Positions 41,648-54,973 of a DNA stretch of 64,000 nt are shown here, piece after piece. Source of the DNA: Paracoccus limosus (lineage in GTDB: Bacteria; Pseudomonadota; Alphaproteobacteria; Rhodobacterales; Rhodobacteraceae); contig NZ_WMIF01000012.1 in assembly GCF_009711185.1 (NCBI RefSeq), forward strand, positions 1 through 64,000. The letters run 5' to 3'. The position numbers and the translations under genes were made by a program. Below the pieces are notes generated by a model. It had not been told where the DNA came from. It searched no databases and saw only the letters and a program-made list of their open reading frames with translations. Every line of letters starts with the position of its first letter. Positions within the stretch are counted from its first letter, which is position 1.

Positions 41648-42480
41648 CCCGCTTTGCGCCCTCGCCGACCGGGCCGCTGCATCTGGGCCATGCCTTTGCC
41701 GCGCTGACCGCCGCGCGGCTGGCCGGGCCCGGCCAATTCTTGCTGCGGATCGAGGATATCGACCAAAGCCGCTGCCGCCCTGAATATGAGGCGATGATCG
41801 CCGAGGATCTGCACTGGCTGGGCCTTGACTGGCCACAGCCCGTCATGCGCCAGTCCGAACGCCTGCCGGCCTATCAGGCGGCTCTGGACCAGTTGGCGGC
41901 ATCGGGCCTGACCTATCCCTGCCAATGCCGCCGCGCCGATATCCGCGCCGCGCTTTCTGCCCCGCAAGAGGGCGCGCCGGTGATCGGCCCCGATGGCCCG
42001 GTCTATCCCGGCACCTGCCGCCACCGCCATATGGCCGAGGCTAGTCCCAACGACACCATCCGCCTGAACTCCGCAGCTGCACTCGCCCATCTCGGGCTGG
42101 ACGAGGTCGGCTTTCTGGACGAGAATGTCGCCCCCGGCGTAGCGCATCGGCTGGCGGCGGCTGACCTCATCGCCGGGATCGGTGATGTCGTTCTGGCCCG
42201 GCGCAGCATGGGCACCAGCTATCACCTTTCGGTGGTGGTGGATGATGCCGCGCAGGGCATCACGCTGGTCACGCGCGGAAAAGATCTGTTGGATTCCACA
42301 TGGATCCATGTGCTTCTTCAGAAATTGCTGCAACTTGAAACGCCGCGCTATCACCACCACCGCCTGATCCGTGACGCCCACGGCAAGCGTCTGGCCAAGC
42401 GCGACGACGCCCGCGCCCTGCGGCTTTACCGGGCCGAGGGCGCGACGCCCGAGGATATTCGCCACATGTTAGGGCTGTAG
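41629..42480 (+). CDS. gluQ: glutamyl-Q tRNA(Asp) synthetase
   Basis: A 283-residue truncated glutamyl-tRNA synthetase paralogue that attaches glutamate to queuosine at the wobble position of tRNA-Asp. It has the class I start [34 protein letters not shown], zinc-ligand Cys and His residues (YPCQCRR...GTCRHRH), and a KMSKS-like KRLAKRDDA. There is no anticodon-binding domain, which separates it from GltX. It ends in a 12-base convergent overlap with hisI. Confidence 0.93.
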   Translation: MAGGTVTRFAPSPTGPLHLGHAFAALTAARLAGPGQFLLRIEDIDQSRCRPEYEAMIAEDLHWLGLDWPQPVMRQSERLPAYQAALDQLAASGLTYPCQCRRADIRAALSAPQEGAPVIGPDGPVYPGTCRHRHMAEASPNDTIRLNSAAALAHLGLDEVGFLDENVAPGVAHRLAAADLIAGIGDVVLARRSMGTSYHLSVVVDDAAQGITLVTRGKDLLDSTWIHVLLQKLLQLETPRYHHHRLIRDAHGKRLAKRDDARALRLYRAEGATPEDIRHMLGL

Positions 42481-42828
42481 CGGCTGCATGATCTCGACCT
42501 CGGCCCCGTCGCGGATCGCGGTATAAAAGCACGAGCGGCGGTTGGTGTGGCAGGCCGGCCCGGTCTGATCGACCAGCGCCAGCAGACAGTCTCGATCGCA
42601 ATCGACCCGCAGCTCGACCAGTTTCTGCAGATGGCCCGAGGTTTCGCCCTTGACCCAGAATGCCTGACGCGAGCGCGACCAATAGGTGACATTGCCGCTG
42701 GACAACGTGCGGGCCACGGCATCGGCGTTCATCCACGCCACCATCAGCACCTCGCCCGAGACATGGTCCTGCGCCACGACCGGGATCAGGCCATTGGCGT
42801 CGTATTTCAGGCTGGAGGGATCGAACAT
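42469..42828 (-). CDS. hisI: phosphoribosyl-AMP cyclohydrolase
   Basis: A 119-residue enzyme of histidine synthesis opening the adenine ring of PR-AMP. It has MVAWMNADAVARTLSSG, YWSRSRQAFWVKGETSGH, the metal-binding VDCDRDCLLALVDQ and CHTNRRSCFY. It is the single-domain HisI of alphaproteobacteria, without the HisE part. The ATG at 42828 is chosen because AAAGGAAAG lies just upstream. A start at 42852 would place this ribosome site inside the gene. Confidence 0.93.
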   Translation of the reverse strand: MFDPSSLKYDANGLIPVVAQDHVSGEVLMVAWMNADAVARTLSSGNVTYWSRSRQAFWVKGETSGHLQKLVELRVDCDRDCLLALVDQTGPACHTNRRSCFYTAIRDGAEVEIMQPLQP

Positions 42829-42888
42829 CGGCTTTCCTTTCGCGCGGGCCATGCCTATCTAAGGCCGGCACGCCGCAAGGAAAAGACC

Positions 42889-43326
42889 ATGGCCGACAGC
42901 GATCTGATGCAGCTTTATTCCCGCCGGATCCTGGCTTTGGCGGCCGATATCCCGCATCTGGGCAAGCTGGCCGCGCCGGGTGGCAGCGCACACAAGCGTT
43001 CGCCGCAATGCGGATCTTCGGTGACCGCGCATGTCGTGGTCCAGGACGGGCGTATCGCCGAATTCTCGCAAGAGGTGCGGGCCTGCGCCTTGGGACAGGC
43101 CTCGGCCGGGGTGCTGGGCAGTGTCGTTCTGGGCCGCAGCCGCGAGGAATTGGCCAAGGCGCGCGAGGAATTGCTGGCCATGTTGAAATCCGACGGGCCT
43201 GCCCCCGCCGCGCCCTTTGATGCGCTTGAGGTGCTGATGCCCGCGCGCGAATTTCCCAATCGCCATGCCTCGATCCTGCTGGCATGGGATGCCACGCTGG
43301 GCGCGATGGACGCGGCCCAGGCCTGA
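42889..43326 (+). CDS. IscU/NifU-like iron-sulfur assembly scaffold protein
   Basis: A 145-residue protein of the NifU N-terminal family, with two of the scaffold cysteines visible in KRSPQCGSSVTAHVVV and VRACALGQASAGVLG. The third usual Cys is not evident, and the C-terminal part (PAREFPNRHASILLAWDATL) matches the alphaproteobacterial IscU-like subgroup. It may help assemble or carry Fe-S clusters, but it is not beside isc or suf genes. Divergent from hisI. Confidence 0.8.
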   Translation: MADSDLMQLYSRRILALAADIPHLGKLAAPGGSAHKRSPQCGSSVTAHVVVQDGRIAEFSQEVRACALGQASAGVLGSVVLGRSREELAKAREELLAMLKSDGPAPAAPFDALEVLMPAREFPNRHASILLAWDATLGAMDAAQA

Positions 43327-43340
43327 GCTTTCCATTTGAT

Positions 43341-43372
43341 CGAAAAAGAAAACCGGCCCGCAAGGAGCCGGT
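43341..43372 (-). terminator. terminator of the LexA-controlled small gene
   Basis: On the minus strand ACCGGC (43372-43367) pairs with GCCGGT (43357-43352), followed by TTTCTTTTTCG. It lies about 100 bases past the small gene's stop. The stem also sits 26 bases after the convergent IscU-like gene. Confidence 0.7.
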
Positions 43373-43468
43373 CAGTTGCGCGCATTTCAAAGGACCGGGG
43401 ACGATCCGGGACCGGCTGACAAGGCAGGTCGGAAAAGCGCGGGGCAGGAAGGCAGAAAGGCGGGGTCG

Positions 43469-43576
43469 TCAGGCGGCGGTCAGGATCGGGGCCACCGACG
43501 GCAGGGAAAACAGGATCACGGCGGTCACGGAAATCGCCAGGGCGCCGACAAGATCAGAGAGCGTATCGCGGTTCAT
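43469..43576 (-). CDS. LexA-controlled 35-residue membrane peptide
   Basis: The frame ATG (43576) to TGA (43469) encodes 35 residues: a polar start MNRDTLSDLVGA, then a single hydrophobic helix (ALAISVTAVILFSLPSVAP) ending ILTAA. GAGGAG stands six to seven bases before the ATG. Codons are typical of the genome. A GTTC-N7-GTTC LexA box lies 58 bases upstream and a terminator downstream, so it is a complete single-gene unit. Tiny SOS-induced membrane peptides that block division are known (SidA of Caulobacter, 29 residues). This is a candidate analogue; sequence homology is not claimed. Confidence 0.75.
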   Translation of the reverse strand: MNRDTLSDLVGALAISVTAVILFSLPSVAPILTAA

Positions 43577-43633
43577 CTCAAGCTCCTCGGGGTTTGTTTC
43601 TTATTTGTTCTCATCGAATCGGGTTAAAGTAAA

Positions 43634-43648
43634 GAACTTTTTAAGAAC
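43634..43648 (-). promoter_or_regulatory. LexA box (GTTC-N7-GTTC)
   Basis: On the minus strand the sequence is GTTCTTAAAAAGTTC: GTTC, seven bases TTAAAAA, GTTC. This is the alphaproteobacterial LexA operator. It lies 58-72 bases upstream of the 35-codon gene within an A/T-rich promoter-like stretch. Confidence 0.85.
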
Positions 43649-43676
43649 ATCGAAACCGGGATGAGAACATCCGTGT

Positions 43677-43767
43677 CGCCGGGGGGCTCTGCCCCCACGC
43701 CGGCCTGTCCCCTGACCGGGGACCTGCCGGCGTCCCCCCGGGATATTTGGGCACGAAAGAAAGCGGA
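43677..43767. repeat. dispersed repeat with long hairpin, next to the recG end
   Basis: ACGCCGGC (43697-43704) and GTCCCC (43707-43712) pair with GGGGAC (43718-43723) and GCCGGCGT (43726-43733), forming a long hairpin. GGATATTTGGGCACGAAAGA follows at 43741-43760. The last part matches the copy that lies inside the squalene-synthase-like gene. It ends five bases before the recG stop. Confidence 0.7.
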
Positions 43768-43771
43768 ACTG

Positions 43772-48261
<4,490 letters not shown>

Positions 48262-48347
48262 TCATAGGCCCAGGCGGGGCCGATCTTTCGGGCCGAGTGA
48301 TAGCGGCACCGCCGGGCGCTTGTCCAGCGCCGGCACCCCGTATGGGC

Positions 48348-49688
48348 CTAGCGCGACGGATCGCGGAACTCGGCGGGTTTGATGCCATGCCGGGTCAGCT
48401 TGTCGTAAAAGGTCTTGCGCGGCAATTGCAGGCGCTCCATCGCCTGACTGGCGTTCCCTTGGGCCAGCCGCAGCGCCTCGCGGATCAGCCCGGCCTCGTA
48501 TTCGGCCATCATCTCGGTCAGGCCGCGCGCGGCGGACCCGGCCCCGCCGCCGTCAAAGGGCGACAGCCCCAGCGCGTGACCCTCGGCATATTGGCGCAGC
48601 TCGCGCAGGTTGCCGGGCCAGTCATGCCCGGCCAGCCGCGCCTTGACCATCGGCGTGACCGGCGCCGCCGGCACCTGCAACCGGGCGCAGGCCTCCAGCA
48701 GGAAATGCCGAAACAGGTCGGGGATGTCCTCGCGCCGCTCGGCCAGGGTCGGCAGGCGCAGCACCACGCCCGAAAGCCGGTAATAAAGATCGCCGCGAAA
48801 GCCGCCCTGCTGCACCAGCGCCGCCAGATCCGCCCCGGTCGAGGCGATCAGCTGCAGGTCCAGCGGACGCGGTGCCGCCGCCCCGACCGGCCAGAACTCC
48901 CCCGCCTCGATCAGCGCCAGAAACCGCGCCTGTAACCCCGGCGCCAGCGCCTCGACCTGATCCAGATAAAGCGTGCCGCGATGCGCCTTTTCCAGCCGGC
49001 CGGGGCTGCGCGCCATGCGGCCCTGCGGCTCGCTGCCAAGGAATTCGGTCTCGAAGCGCGCCTCGTCCAACGTGGCACAGGCGACATGGACAAAGGCGCG
49101 GGCGCGGCGCGGCCCCTGCCGGTGGATGGCGCGGGCCACGGTTTCCTTGCCGGTGCCCGATGCCCCGAGCAGCAACAGATCGCCCCCGGTGGCCGCCATC
49201 CGGTCGATGCCGTCGCGCAGATGCTGCATGACCGGGCTTTGCCCGATCAGCCGGGTTTCGCGCGCCGCCTCGGCCTGCGCCTCCTGACGCAGCGCGCGGT
49301 TTTCCATCACCAGCGCCCGTGACTGGCAGGCCCGATTCAGCGCCGCGACCAGCGTGCCCGCCCCGACCGGCTTGGACAGGAAATCATAGGCGCCCTGTTT
49401 CAGCGCCGCGACCGCCATCGGCACATCGGCATGGCCGGTCAGCAGGATCACCGGCAGATCGGGATCGCGGTCGTGCAATTGCGTAAACAGCTCGAACCCG
49501 TCCATGCCCGGCATCCGCACATCGCTGAGCACCACGCCCGGATAGTCCGGCCCCATCCCCTCCAGCGCGGCAAGGGCCGAGCCGAAGGCCTCGACCTGAA
49601 AGCCGGCCAGCCGCAGGGTCTGGACCTGCACGGCCAGCAGATCCTCGTCATCATCGACCAGCCGGACAAGGCGCAGCGCGTCGCTCAT
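48348..49688 (-). CDS. dctD: DctD-type response regulator lacking the sigma-54 loop
   Basis: A 446-residue NtrC-class regulator of C4-dicarboxylate uptake. The receiver domain (1-120) has phosphoacceptor Asp56 and Lys106. The AAA domain has Walker A GASGTGKE (175-182). Where family members have GAFTGA, this protein reads EPQGRMARSPGR (about 220-231), and Walker B is LDQ at 242-244 instead of LDE. The Fis-type HTH at the C-terminus (ASQAMERLQLPRKTFYDKLT) is normal. It may therefore act without sigma-54, as NtrC does in Rhodobacter. It overlaps dctB by four bases. Confidence 0.9.
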   Translation of the reverse strand: MSDALRLVRLVDDDEDLLAVQVQTLRLAGFQVEAFGSALAALEGMGPDYPGVVLSDVRMPGMDGFELFTQLHDRDPDLPVILLTGHADVPMAVAALKQGAYDFLSKPVGAGTLVAALNRACQSRALVMENRALRQEAQAEAARETRLIGQSPVMQHLRDGIDRMAATGGDLLLLGASGTGKETVARAIHRQGPRRARAFVHVACATLDEARFETEFLGSEPQGRMARSPGRLEKAHRGTLYLDQVEALAPGLQARFLALIEAGEFWPVGAAAPRPLDLQLIASTGADLAALVQQGGFRGDLYYRLSGVVLRLPTLAERREDIPDLFRHFLLEACARLQVPAAPVTPMVKARLAGHDWPGNLRELRQYAEGHALGLSPFDGGGAGSAARGLTEMMAEYEAGLIREALRLAQGNASQAMERLQLPRKTFYDKLTRHGIKPAEFRDPSR

Positions 49689-51394
49689 GCCGCCCTCGGC
49701 AGATCAAGCACAAAGCGGGCGCCCTGCCCGCCCGGCGGATCCTCGGCCCGCAGGCTGCCGCCGAAATCGCGCGCAATGTCCTGCGAGATCACCAGCCCCA
49801 GCCCCAGCCCCTGTGGCTTCGAGGTGGCAAAGGGCGTGAAAAGCTGTCGCGCGATCTGAGGCGCAAGGCCAGGGCCATTATCCTCGACAGCGATGCGGAC
49901 GCGCTGATCATCGGCATCGACCAGCACGCGGATCAGCCCCGCCCCGGCGCGGCCCGACAGCGCCTCTTGCGCGTTTTGCAGCAGGTTGACCAAAATCTGC
50001 TCCAGCCGCACCGTCTCGCCCTGAATGGACAGATCCGGGGCCAGCTTGGGCAGCTCCAGTTGGATACCTTCGGCCTTGCGGCGACCGGCGGTCAGCAGCG
50101 CCGCGACCTCCAGCGCCGGGGCCAAGACCACCGGACCCAGATCGCCGGTCGCCTTGCGGGCAAAGCCGCGCAGCTCTTGCGTGATGCGCGAGATGCGGTC
50201 GGTCATGCGCAGGATGCTGTCCATATTCCCCGCAAGCTCGGGCGCGGCATCGCTTGGCATCATGGCGATGCCGTTTTCGGCCAGCAGCCGGATCGCCGCC
50301 AGCGGCTGGTTGACCTCATGGGCGACGCCGGCGGTGATCTGGCCCAAGGCCGCCAGCTTGTTGGCCTGCACCATCTCGCCGCGCAGCCGGTCCAGCCGCT
50401 CTTCGGCGGCGCGGCGTTCGCGGATTTCCTCGGACAGCGCCCGCGTGCGCTCATCCACCGCGCGCTCAAGGTCGATGCGATAGCGCCGCTCGGCCTCGGC
50501 CGCGCGCCGGGCGCGGCGGCGGGCGCGCAGGCGCAGACTGGCGATCACAGCCGCCAACAACAGCAGAAACCCGGCCGAGCCCGCCGCAAACCCGCCGGCA
50601 TAGGCCGCCGGCGCCGAGGACGAGACCAGCACCATGCTCCAGGCCGTGCCCGGCACCGCCTGCCGGCTTGCCAGCGCCCGCCCCACCGGTGCCGGCGGCA
50701 CAAAGCGCAGGTCGGGCTGGCTCGACAGGATGATCTGCCCCGCCCCGTCCAGCACATAGGTCAGATCGCCGGCCTGTCGCCATTCGGCCTCCAGCCGGTC
50801 GAACTCAACCTTGACCACGACCACACCCAGCGCCCGCGCCGGCTGGTCGCTGCCACCGGGCTCGGTCCTGATGTCATGCGACAGATACAGGCCCGGCCGG
50901 TTGCTGACCGTGCCCAGCGCGAATTGCGTCGCGCTGCCATCGCGCAGCGCCTGCCGGTAATAGTCGCGGAAACTGTAATCGGCGCCGACGAAACTGTCGG
51001 GCTGACGCCAGTTCGATGCGGCCAGCGCGATGCCGCGCAGATCCAGCAGATAGATCACCGCGCTGTCGGTCTCTTCGCGCAGCCGCGCCAGCTTTTGCGA
51101 CACGGCCGCCAGCTTGGCCTCACGCGGATCGCCCAGTGCGGCGCGCACCGCCGCATCATCGGCCAGCACCGTCGCCACGGCGCGCTGGCGCGACAGCGTG
51201 CTTTCCAGCGCCTGCACCCGCGAGCGCAGCGTGGTCTCCTGCGCCTCGCGCATGTCGGCCAAGGTCGCGCGCTGCGCCAGCACAAAGCTCGTCAGCAGCA
51301 CCAGCACCGCCGTGACCCCAGCCAGCGCCAGCGCCAGCGTCCGGGGCACCCGCGCCAATCGCGCCATCGAATCGCTGTGAACCCCGGTCTGCAC
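49685..51394 (-). CDS. dctB: DctB sensor histidine kinase
   Basis: A 569-residue inner-membrane kinase. Helix 1 (ALALAGVTAVLVLLTSFVLA) is followed by a periplasmic double-Cache sensor region (VIYLLDLRGIALAASNWRQP, GADYSFRDYYRQAL). Helix 2 is near residues 280-300. After a coiled coil, the H-box reads GQITAGVAHEVNQPLAAIRL, the N-box LVNLLQNAQEAL, and the G-boxes VEDNGPGL and GLGLGLVISQDIA. The GTG at 51394 is chosen for the AGGAGG five bases upstream. An ATG at 51367 is the alternative. It senses external dicarboxylates and phosphorylates DctD. Confidence 0.92.
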   Translation of the reverse strand: MQTGVHSDSMARLARVPRTLALALAGVTAVLVLLTSFVLAQRATLADMREAQETTLRSRVQALESTLSRQRAVATVLADDAAVRAALGDPREAKLAAVSQKLARLREETDSAVIYLLDLRGIALAASNWRQPDSFVGADYSFRDYYRQALRDGSATQFALGTVSNRPGLYLSHDIRTEPGGSDQPARALGVVVVKVEFDRLEAEWRQAGDLTYVLDGAGQIILSSQPDLRFVPPAPVGRALASRQAVPGTAWSMVLVSSSAPAAYAGGFAAGSAGFLLLLAAVIASLRLRARRRARRAAEAERRYRIDLERAVDERTRALSEEIRERRAAEERLDRLRGEMVQANKLAALGQITAGVAHEVNQPLAAIRLLAENGIAMMPSDAAPELAGNMDSILRMTDRISRITQELRGFARKATGDLGPVVLAPALEVAALLTAGRRKAEGIQLELPKLAPDLSIQGETVRLEQILVNLLQNAQEALSGRAGAGLIRVLVDADDQRVRIAVEDNGPGLAPQIARQLFTPFATSKPQGLGLGLVISQDIARDFGGSLRAEDPPGGQGARFVLDLPRAA

Positions 51395-51404
51395 CCGTCC
51401 TCCT

Positions 51405-51451
51405 GTGTGGATTTTCACACTATCACGGATGCTCTGTGCGGAAAACCACAC
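51405..51451. promoter_or_regulatory. two phased DctD-type binding sites between dctB and dctA
   Basis: GTGTGGATTTTCACAC (51405-51420) and GTGCGGAAAACCACAC (51436-51451) are imperfect 16-bp dyads. Their centres are 31 bp apart, about three helical turns. They resemble the GTGCGGAAATCCGCAC upstream activating sites of DctD in rhizobia. No convincing -24/-12 sigma-54 promoter follows on the dctA side. Confidence 0.65.
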
Positions 51452-51587
51452 AGATATGCACGACCAACCCGCACAAATACCCAGAAATTCAACGCATTGC
51501 AGCTATGCGCCCAGCGCTTGGTCCGCAAATGCCCCGGCCCTAAAACCGATGACACAAGCATGACAGCGCAGGTTGGAGGAGGCCTCA

Positions 51588-52955
51588 ATGCAGTTCCATA
51601 CATCGGCAGAGCCGGTCGTCGTCGCGCATCGACCGTTTTATCGGCACCTGTATTTTCAGGTGCTGTGCGCCATCGTGGCCGGCGCGCTCATCGGCCATTT
51701 CTACCCGCAGACCGGCGAGGCGCTAAAGCCGCTCGGCGACGGCTTCATCAAGCTGGTCAAGATGATCATCTCGCCGGTGATCTTCCTGACCATCGTCACC
51801 GGGCTTGCCGGCATGGGCACGCTCAAGGGCGTGGGCTCGGTAGTGGGCAAGGCATTCGCCTATTTCCTGACCTTCTCGACGCTCGCGCTGGTCGTGGGTC
51901 TGGTCACCGCCAATGTCATCCAGCCCGGCGCCGGCATGAACATCGACCCGGCCTCGCTCGATGCCAGCAAGGTCACCACCTATACCGAAAAGGCGCATGA
52001 GACCTCGCTGACCGGCTTTGTCATGGACATCATCCCGTCCACGATGACCTCGGCCTTTGTCGAGGGCAACATCCTGCAGGTCCTGTTCGTCGCCATCCTG
52101 TTCGGCATCGGCCTGATCCTGATCGGCGATCGCGGCAAGCCGGTGCTGGCCCTGTTCGAGGCGGTCAGCCAGGTCGTGTTCCGCATCGTCGACGTGCTGA
52201 TGAAGGCCGCCCCCATCGGTGCCTTTGGTGCCTTCGCCTTTACCATCGGCAAATACGGCATCGCCTCGGTCGTGAACCTCGCGACGCTGGTCGGCACCTT
52301 CTACCTGACCTCGGTGATCTTCGTCGTCGTCATCCTCGGCACGGTCTGTCTGGTGAACGGCTTCTCGATCTTCAAGCTGATCGCCTATCTCAAGGCCGAG
52401 CTGCTGCTGGTGCTGGGCACCTCGTCCTCGGAATCGGCACTGCCCTCGCTGATCGAAAAGATGGAAAAGGCCGGCTGCAAGCGTTCGGTCGTCGGGCTGG
52501 TCGTGCCGACGGGCTACAGCTTCAACCTTGACGGCACCAATATCTACATGACGCTGGCGGCGCTCTTCATCGCGCAGGCCACCAACACCCATCTGTCGCT
52601 GGAACAGCAGGTGCTGCTCTTGCTGGTGGCGATGCTGTCGTCCAAGGGTGCTGCGGGCGTGACCGGCGCGGGCTTCATCACGCTGGCCGCGACGCTTTCG
52701 GTGGTGCCCACCGTCCCGGTCGCCGGCATGGCGCTGATCCTCGGCGTGGACCGCTTCATGTCCGAATGCCGCTCGCTGACCAACTTCATCGGCAATGCCG
52801 TGGCCACCGTGGTCGTCAGCCGCTGGCATGGCGCGCTGGACCGCGACCAGCTGAACCGCGCCCTGAACGGCGAGGAACTGGCCCCGGTCCGCCCGGTGAC
52901 CGAACTCGAACCCGCCCCCGCTGGTCTGCGTCTGGGCGAGGCGAGCGCGGACTGA
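51588..52955 (+). CDS. dctA: C4-dicarboxylate:cation symporter
   Basis: A 455-residue DAACS-family transporter for succinate, fumarate and malate. It opens [20 protein letters not shown] and [20 protein letters not shown]. The re-entrant loop serine motif is [20 protein letters not shown], followed by [20 protein letters not shown] and [20 protein letters not shown], then the end [20 protein letters not shown]. All are diagnostic of DctA. GGAGGAGG is six bases before the ATG. Divergent from dctB-dctD, which controls it. Confidence 0.96.
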   Translation: MQFHTSAEPVVVAHRPFYRHLYFQVLCAIVAGALIGHFYPQTGEALKPLGDGFIKLVKMIISPVIFLTIVTGLAGMGTLKGVGSVVGKAFAYFLTFSTLALVVGLVTANVIQPGAGMNIDPASLDASKVTTYTEKAHETSLTGFVMDIIPSTMTSAFVEGNILQVLFVAILFGIGLILIGDRGKPVLALFEAVSQVVFRIVDVLMKAAPIGAFGAFAFTIGKYGIASVVNLATLVGTFYLTSVIFVVVILGTVCLVNGFSIFKLIAYLKAELLLVLGTSSSESALPSLIEKMEKAGCKRSVVGLVVPTGYSFNLDGTNIYMTLAALFIAQATNTHLSLEQQVLLLLVAMLSSKGAAGVTGAGFITLAATLSVVPTVPVAGMALILGVDRFMSECRSLTNFIGNAVATVVVSRWHGALDRDQLNRALNGEELAPVRPVTELEPAPAGLRLGEASAD

Positions 52956-53002
52956 ACCGCGCCTGCACTCCGGGGCGGCTCCTCCCCGCCGCCCCGACTT
53001 CA

Positions 53003-53034
53003 AGGCCGCTCCCCCCGGGATGCGGCCTTTCTCT
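53003..53034 (+). terminator. rho-independent terminator after dctA
   Basis: AAGGCCGC (53003-53010) pairs with GCGGCCTT (53023-53030), followed by TCTCT. Confidence 0.75.
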
Positions 53035-53063
53035 ATGCCCGCCCCGGCGCGCCCAGCTGCCGG

Positions 53064-53092
53064 TTTCACCATTTCCCAAATACCCATGCGAC
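53064..53092 (-). repeat. dispersed TATTTG-core intergenic repeat, copy 3
   Basis: On the minus strand this reads GTCGCATGGGTATTTGGGAA followed by ATGGTGAAA. It is almost identical to copy 2 and lies between the dctA terminator and the convergent fru operon end. Confidence 0.7.
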
Positions 53093-53135
53093 CGCACCAC
53101 ATAGCGCCGCAGCCGCCATCCCCCCCCGCGCAACG

Positions 53136-53163
53136 AAAAACCGCCCCCGCTTGGCGGAGGCGG
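53136..53163 (-). terminator. terminator of the fru operon
   Basis: On the minus strand CCGCCTCCGC and GCGGGGGCGG pair around CAA, followed by TTTTTCG. It lies 27 bases after fruA. Confidence 0.85.
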
Positions 53164-53189
53164 CTTGATCCGCAGATATGGAGATCAGC

Positions 53190-54902
53190 TCAGGCCGGTT
53201 GCGCCTGCGCGTTGTCGGCCAGCGCGATCGGCCGCTTGACCAGCGCCAGCGCCGCCACCGAAACCGCCGTGCCGACCAGCATGGCGATGGCAAAGCCCGG
53301 CAGGTTCACCACCGCATTCGGGATCGGCAGCACGAAGATCCCGCCATGCGGCACCTTCAACTGCACGCCCAGCACCATGCAGATCGCGCCGGCAACGGCC
53401 GAACCGGCGATCAGCGAGGGGATGACGCGCAGCGGATCACGGGCGGCAAAGGGAATGGCCCCCTCGGTCACGAAAGCCAGCCCCAGCACAAAGGCGGCAT
53501 TTCCGGCCTCGCGTTCCTCGGCAGTAAAGCGCGACGGGAACAGTTTCGAGGCAATGGCCAGCGCCAGAGGCGGCGTCATGCCCGCGCACATCACCGCCGC
53601 CATCGGCTCGGTCACGTTCGAGGCGATCAGCGTGGTGCCAAAGACATAGGCCGCCTTGTTGATCGGCCCGCCCATATCGACGGCCATCATGCCGCCCAGG
53701 ATCAGGCCCAGGATCGCGGCCGAGCTGCCCTGCATCCCCTGCAACCACGCGGTCAGCGCGGCCAGAACCTTGGCCGTCGGCGCGCCCACGACGTAAAACA
53801 TCAAAAGCCCGGTGATCGCCGTGCCCAGAAGCGGCAGGATCAAGACCGGCATCAGCCCCTGCAGCGTGCGCGGCAGCCGGATGATCCGGGTCAGCACCAG
53901 AATGACATAGCCCGCGATAAAGCCCGCAGCGATGCCACCCAGAAAACCCGCCCCGATCGAGCCTGCGATCACGCCCCCGGTCATCCCCGGCGCGATGCCG
54001 GGTCGGTCGGCGATGGAATAGGCGATATAACCGGCCAGCGCCGGCACCATCAGCGTAAAGGCGCCCTTTGCCCCGATCTGGAACAGGGTATGGCCCAGCG
54101 TGCCGGCATATTGGTCCTCATAGACATAGATCCCGCCCAGCGCGAAGGCGAGCGCGATCAGCAGACCGCCCGCGACCACAAAGGGCAGCATGAAGCTGAC
54201 CCCGGTCATCAGGTGCTTGTAGACCCCGGCCTTGTGCGCGGGGCTGGCGGCCTTGTCCTCGGCCTGCGCGCTGCCCGATTGCACGCTGGCCTCGGCCAGC
54301 GCCTTGCGGATCAGCGCCGCGCCATCGTTGATCGCGGGCTTGGTCGGGCCGGAATGCAGTTTCTTGCCGGCAAAGCGCGACAGCTCGACCTGCCGGTCGG
54401 CGGCGATGATGACCAGATCGGCGGCAGCGATCTCTTCGGCGGTCAGCGGATCCTGCGAGCCGACCGAGCCCTGCGTCTCGACCCGGATGTTATAGCCCAG
54501 GGCCTTGGCGCCCTCTTGCAGACCCTCGGCCGCCATGAAGGTATGGGCGATGCCGGTCGGGCACGAGGTGATCGCGACGATGTTCAGCGGCTTTTGCGCG
54601 CCCGAGGCATCGGGTTTGCGGGCCAGAACCCCGGCCGCATCGGCCAGAACCTCGGCGATGCTGGCGCGCACCTGCGCCAGCCCGGAAAAGCGCGGCTCGT
54701 CGGCGATCTCGCCCACCAGCAGCACATGGCCGGCCCCGGCCAGCGCCGCCGGATCCAGCGGATCCACGACCCCGTCCGAGGTGCGCAATTCCACGGCCAG
54801 CGCCTGCCCCCTGGCCTTGGCGGCCTTTTTCAGCGCCTCGCGCGCCAGGACCGCATGGGTGCCAAGGTCGCCTGCTCCGACCACGGCGATGATCTGTTGC
54901 AT
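53190..54902 (-). CDS. fruA: PTS fructose transporter subunit EIIB'BC
   Basis: A 570-residue inner-membrane protein. Residues 1-100 are a degenerate EIIB' domain. Residues 105-200 are EIIB, with the phosphorylated Cys114 in [17 protein letters not shown]. The rest is the EIIC channel with about eight to ten helices ([60 protein letters not shown]). It imports fructose as fructose-1-phosphate using phosphate from FruB. It is the last gene of fruBKA, 71 bases after fruK. Confidence 0.95.
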   Translation of the reverse strand: MQQIIAVVGAGDLGTHAVLAREALKKAAKARGQALAVELRTSDGVVDPLDPAALAGAGHVLLVGEIADEPRFSGLAQVRASIAEVLADAAGVLARKPDASGAQKPLNIVAITSCPTGIAHTFMAAEGLQEGAKALGYNIRVETQGSVGSQDPLTAEEIAAADLVIIAADRQVELSRFAGKKLHSGPTKPAINDGAALIRKALAEASVQSGSAQAEDKAASPAHKAGVYKHLMTGVSFMLPFVVAGGLLIALAFALGGIYVYEDQYAGTLGHTLFQIGAKGAFTLMVPALAGYIAYSIADRPGIAPGMTGGVIAGSIGAGFLGGIAAGFIAGYVILVLTRIIRLPRTLQGLMPVLILPLLGTAITGLLMFYVVGAPTAKVLAALTAWLQGMQGSSAAILGLILGGMMAVDMGGPINKAAYVFGTTLIASNVTEPMAAVMCAGMTPPLALAIASKLFPSRFTAEEREAGNAAFVLGLAFVTEGAIPFAARDPLRVIPSLIAGSAVAGAICMVLGVQLKVPHGGIFVLPIPNAVVNLPGFAIAMLVGTAVSVAALALVKRPIALADNAQAQPA

Positions 54903-54973
54903 GTTATCCTCCTGTCCGGGCGCAAGCGCCGTGACATTTCCCTAAGGCCCGCACATGGGCGCGGGCCGATCGT

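Noticed and set aside
51460..51580. Sigma-54 promoter for dctA
   Set aside because: TTGGTCCGCAAATGC has GG and GC only nine bases apart instead of ten, and no other -24/-12 pair fits. It was not called.
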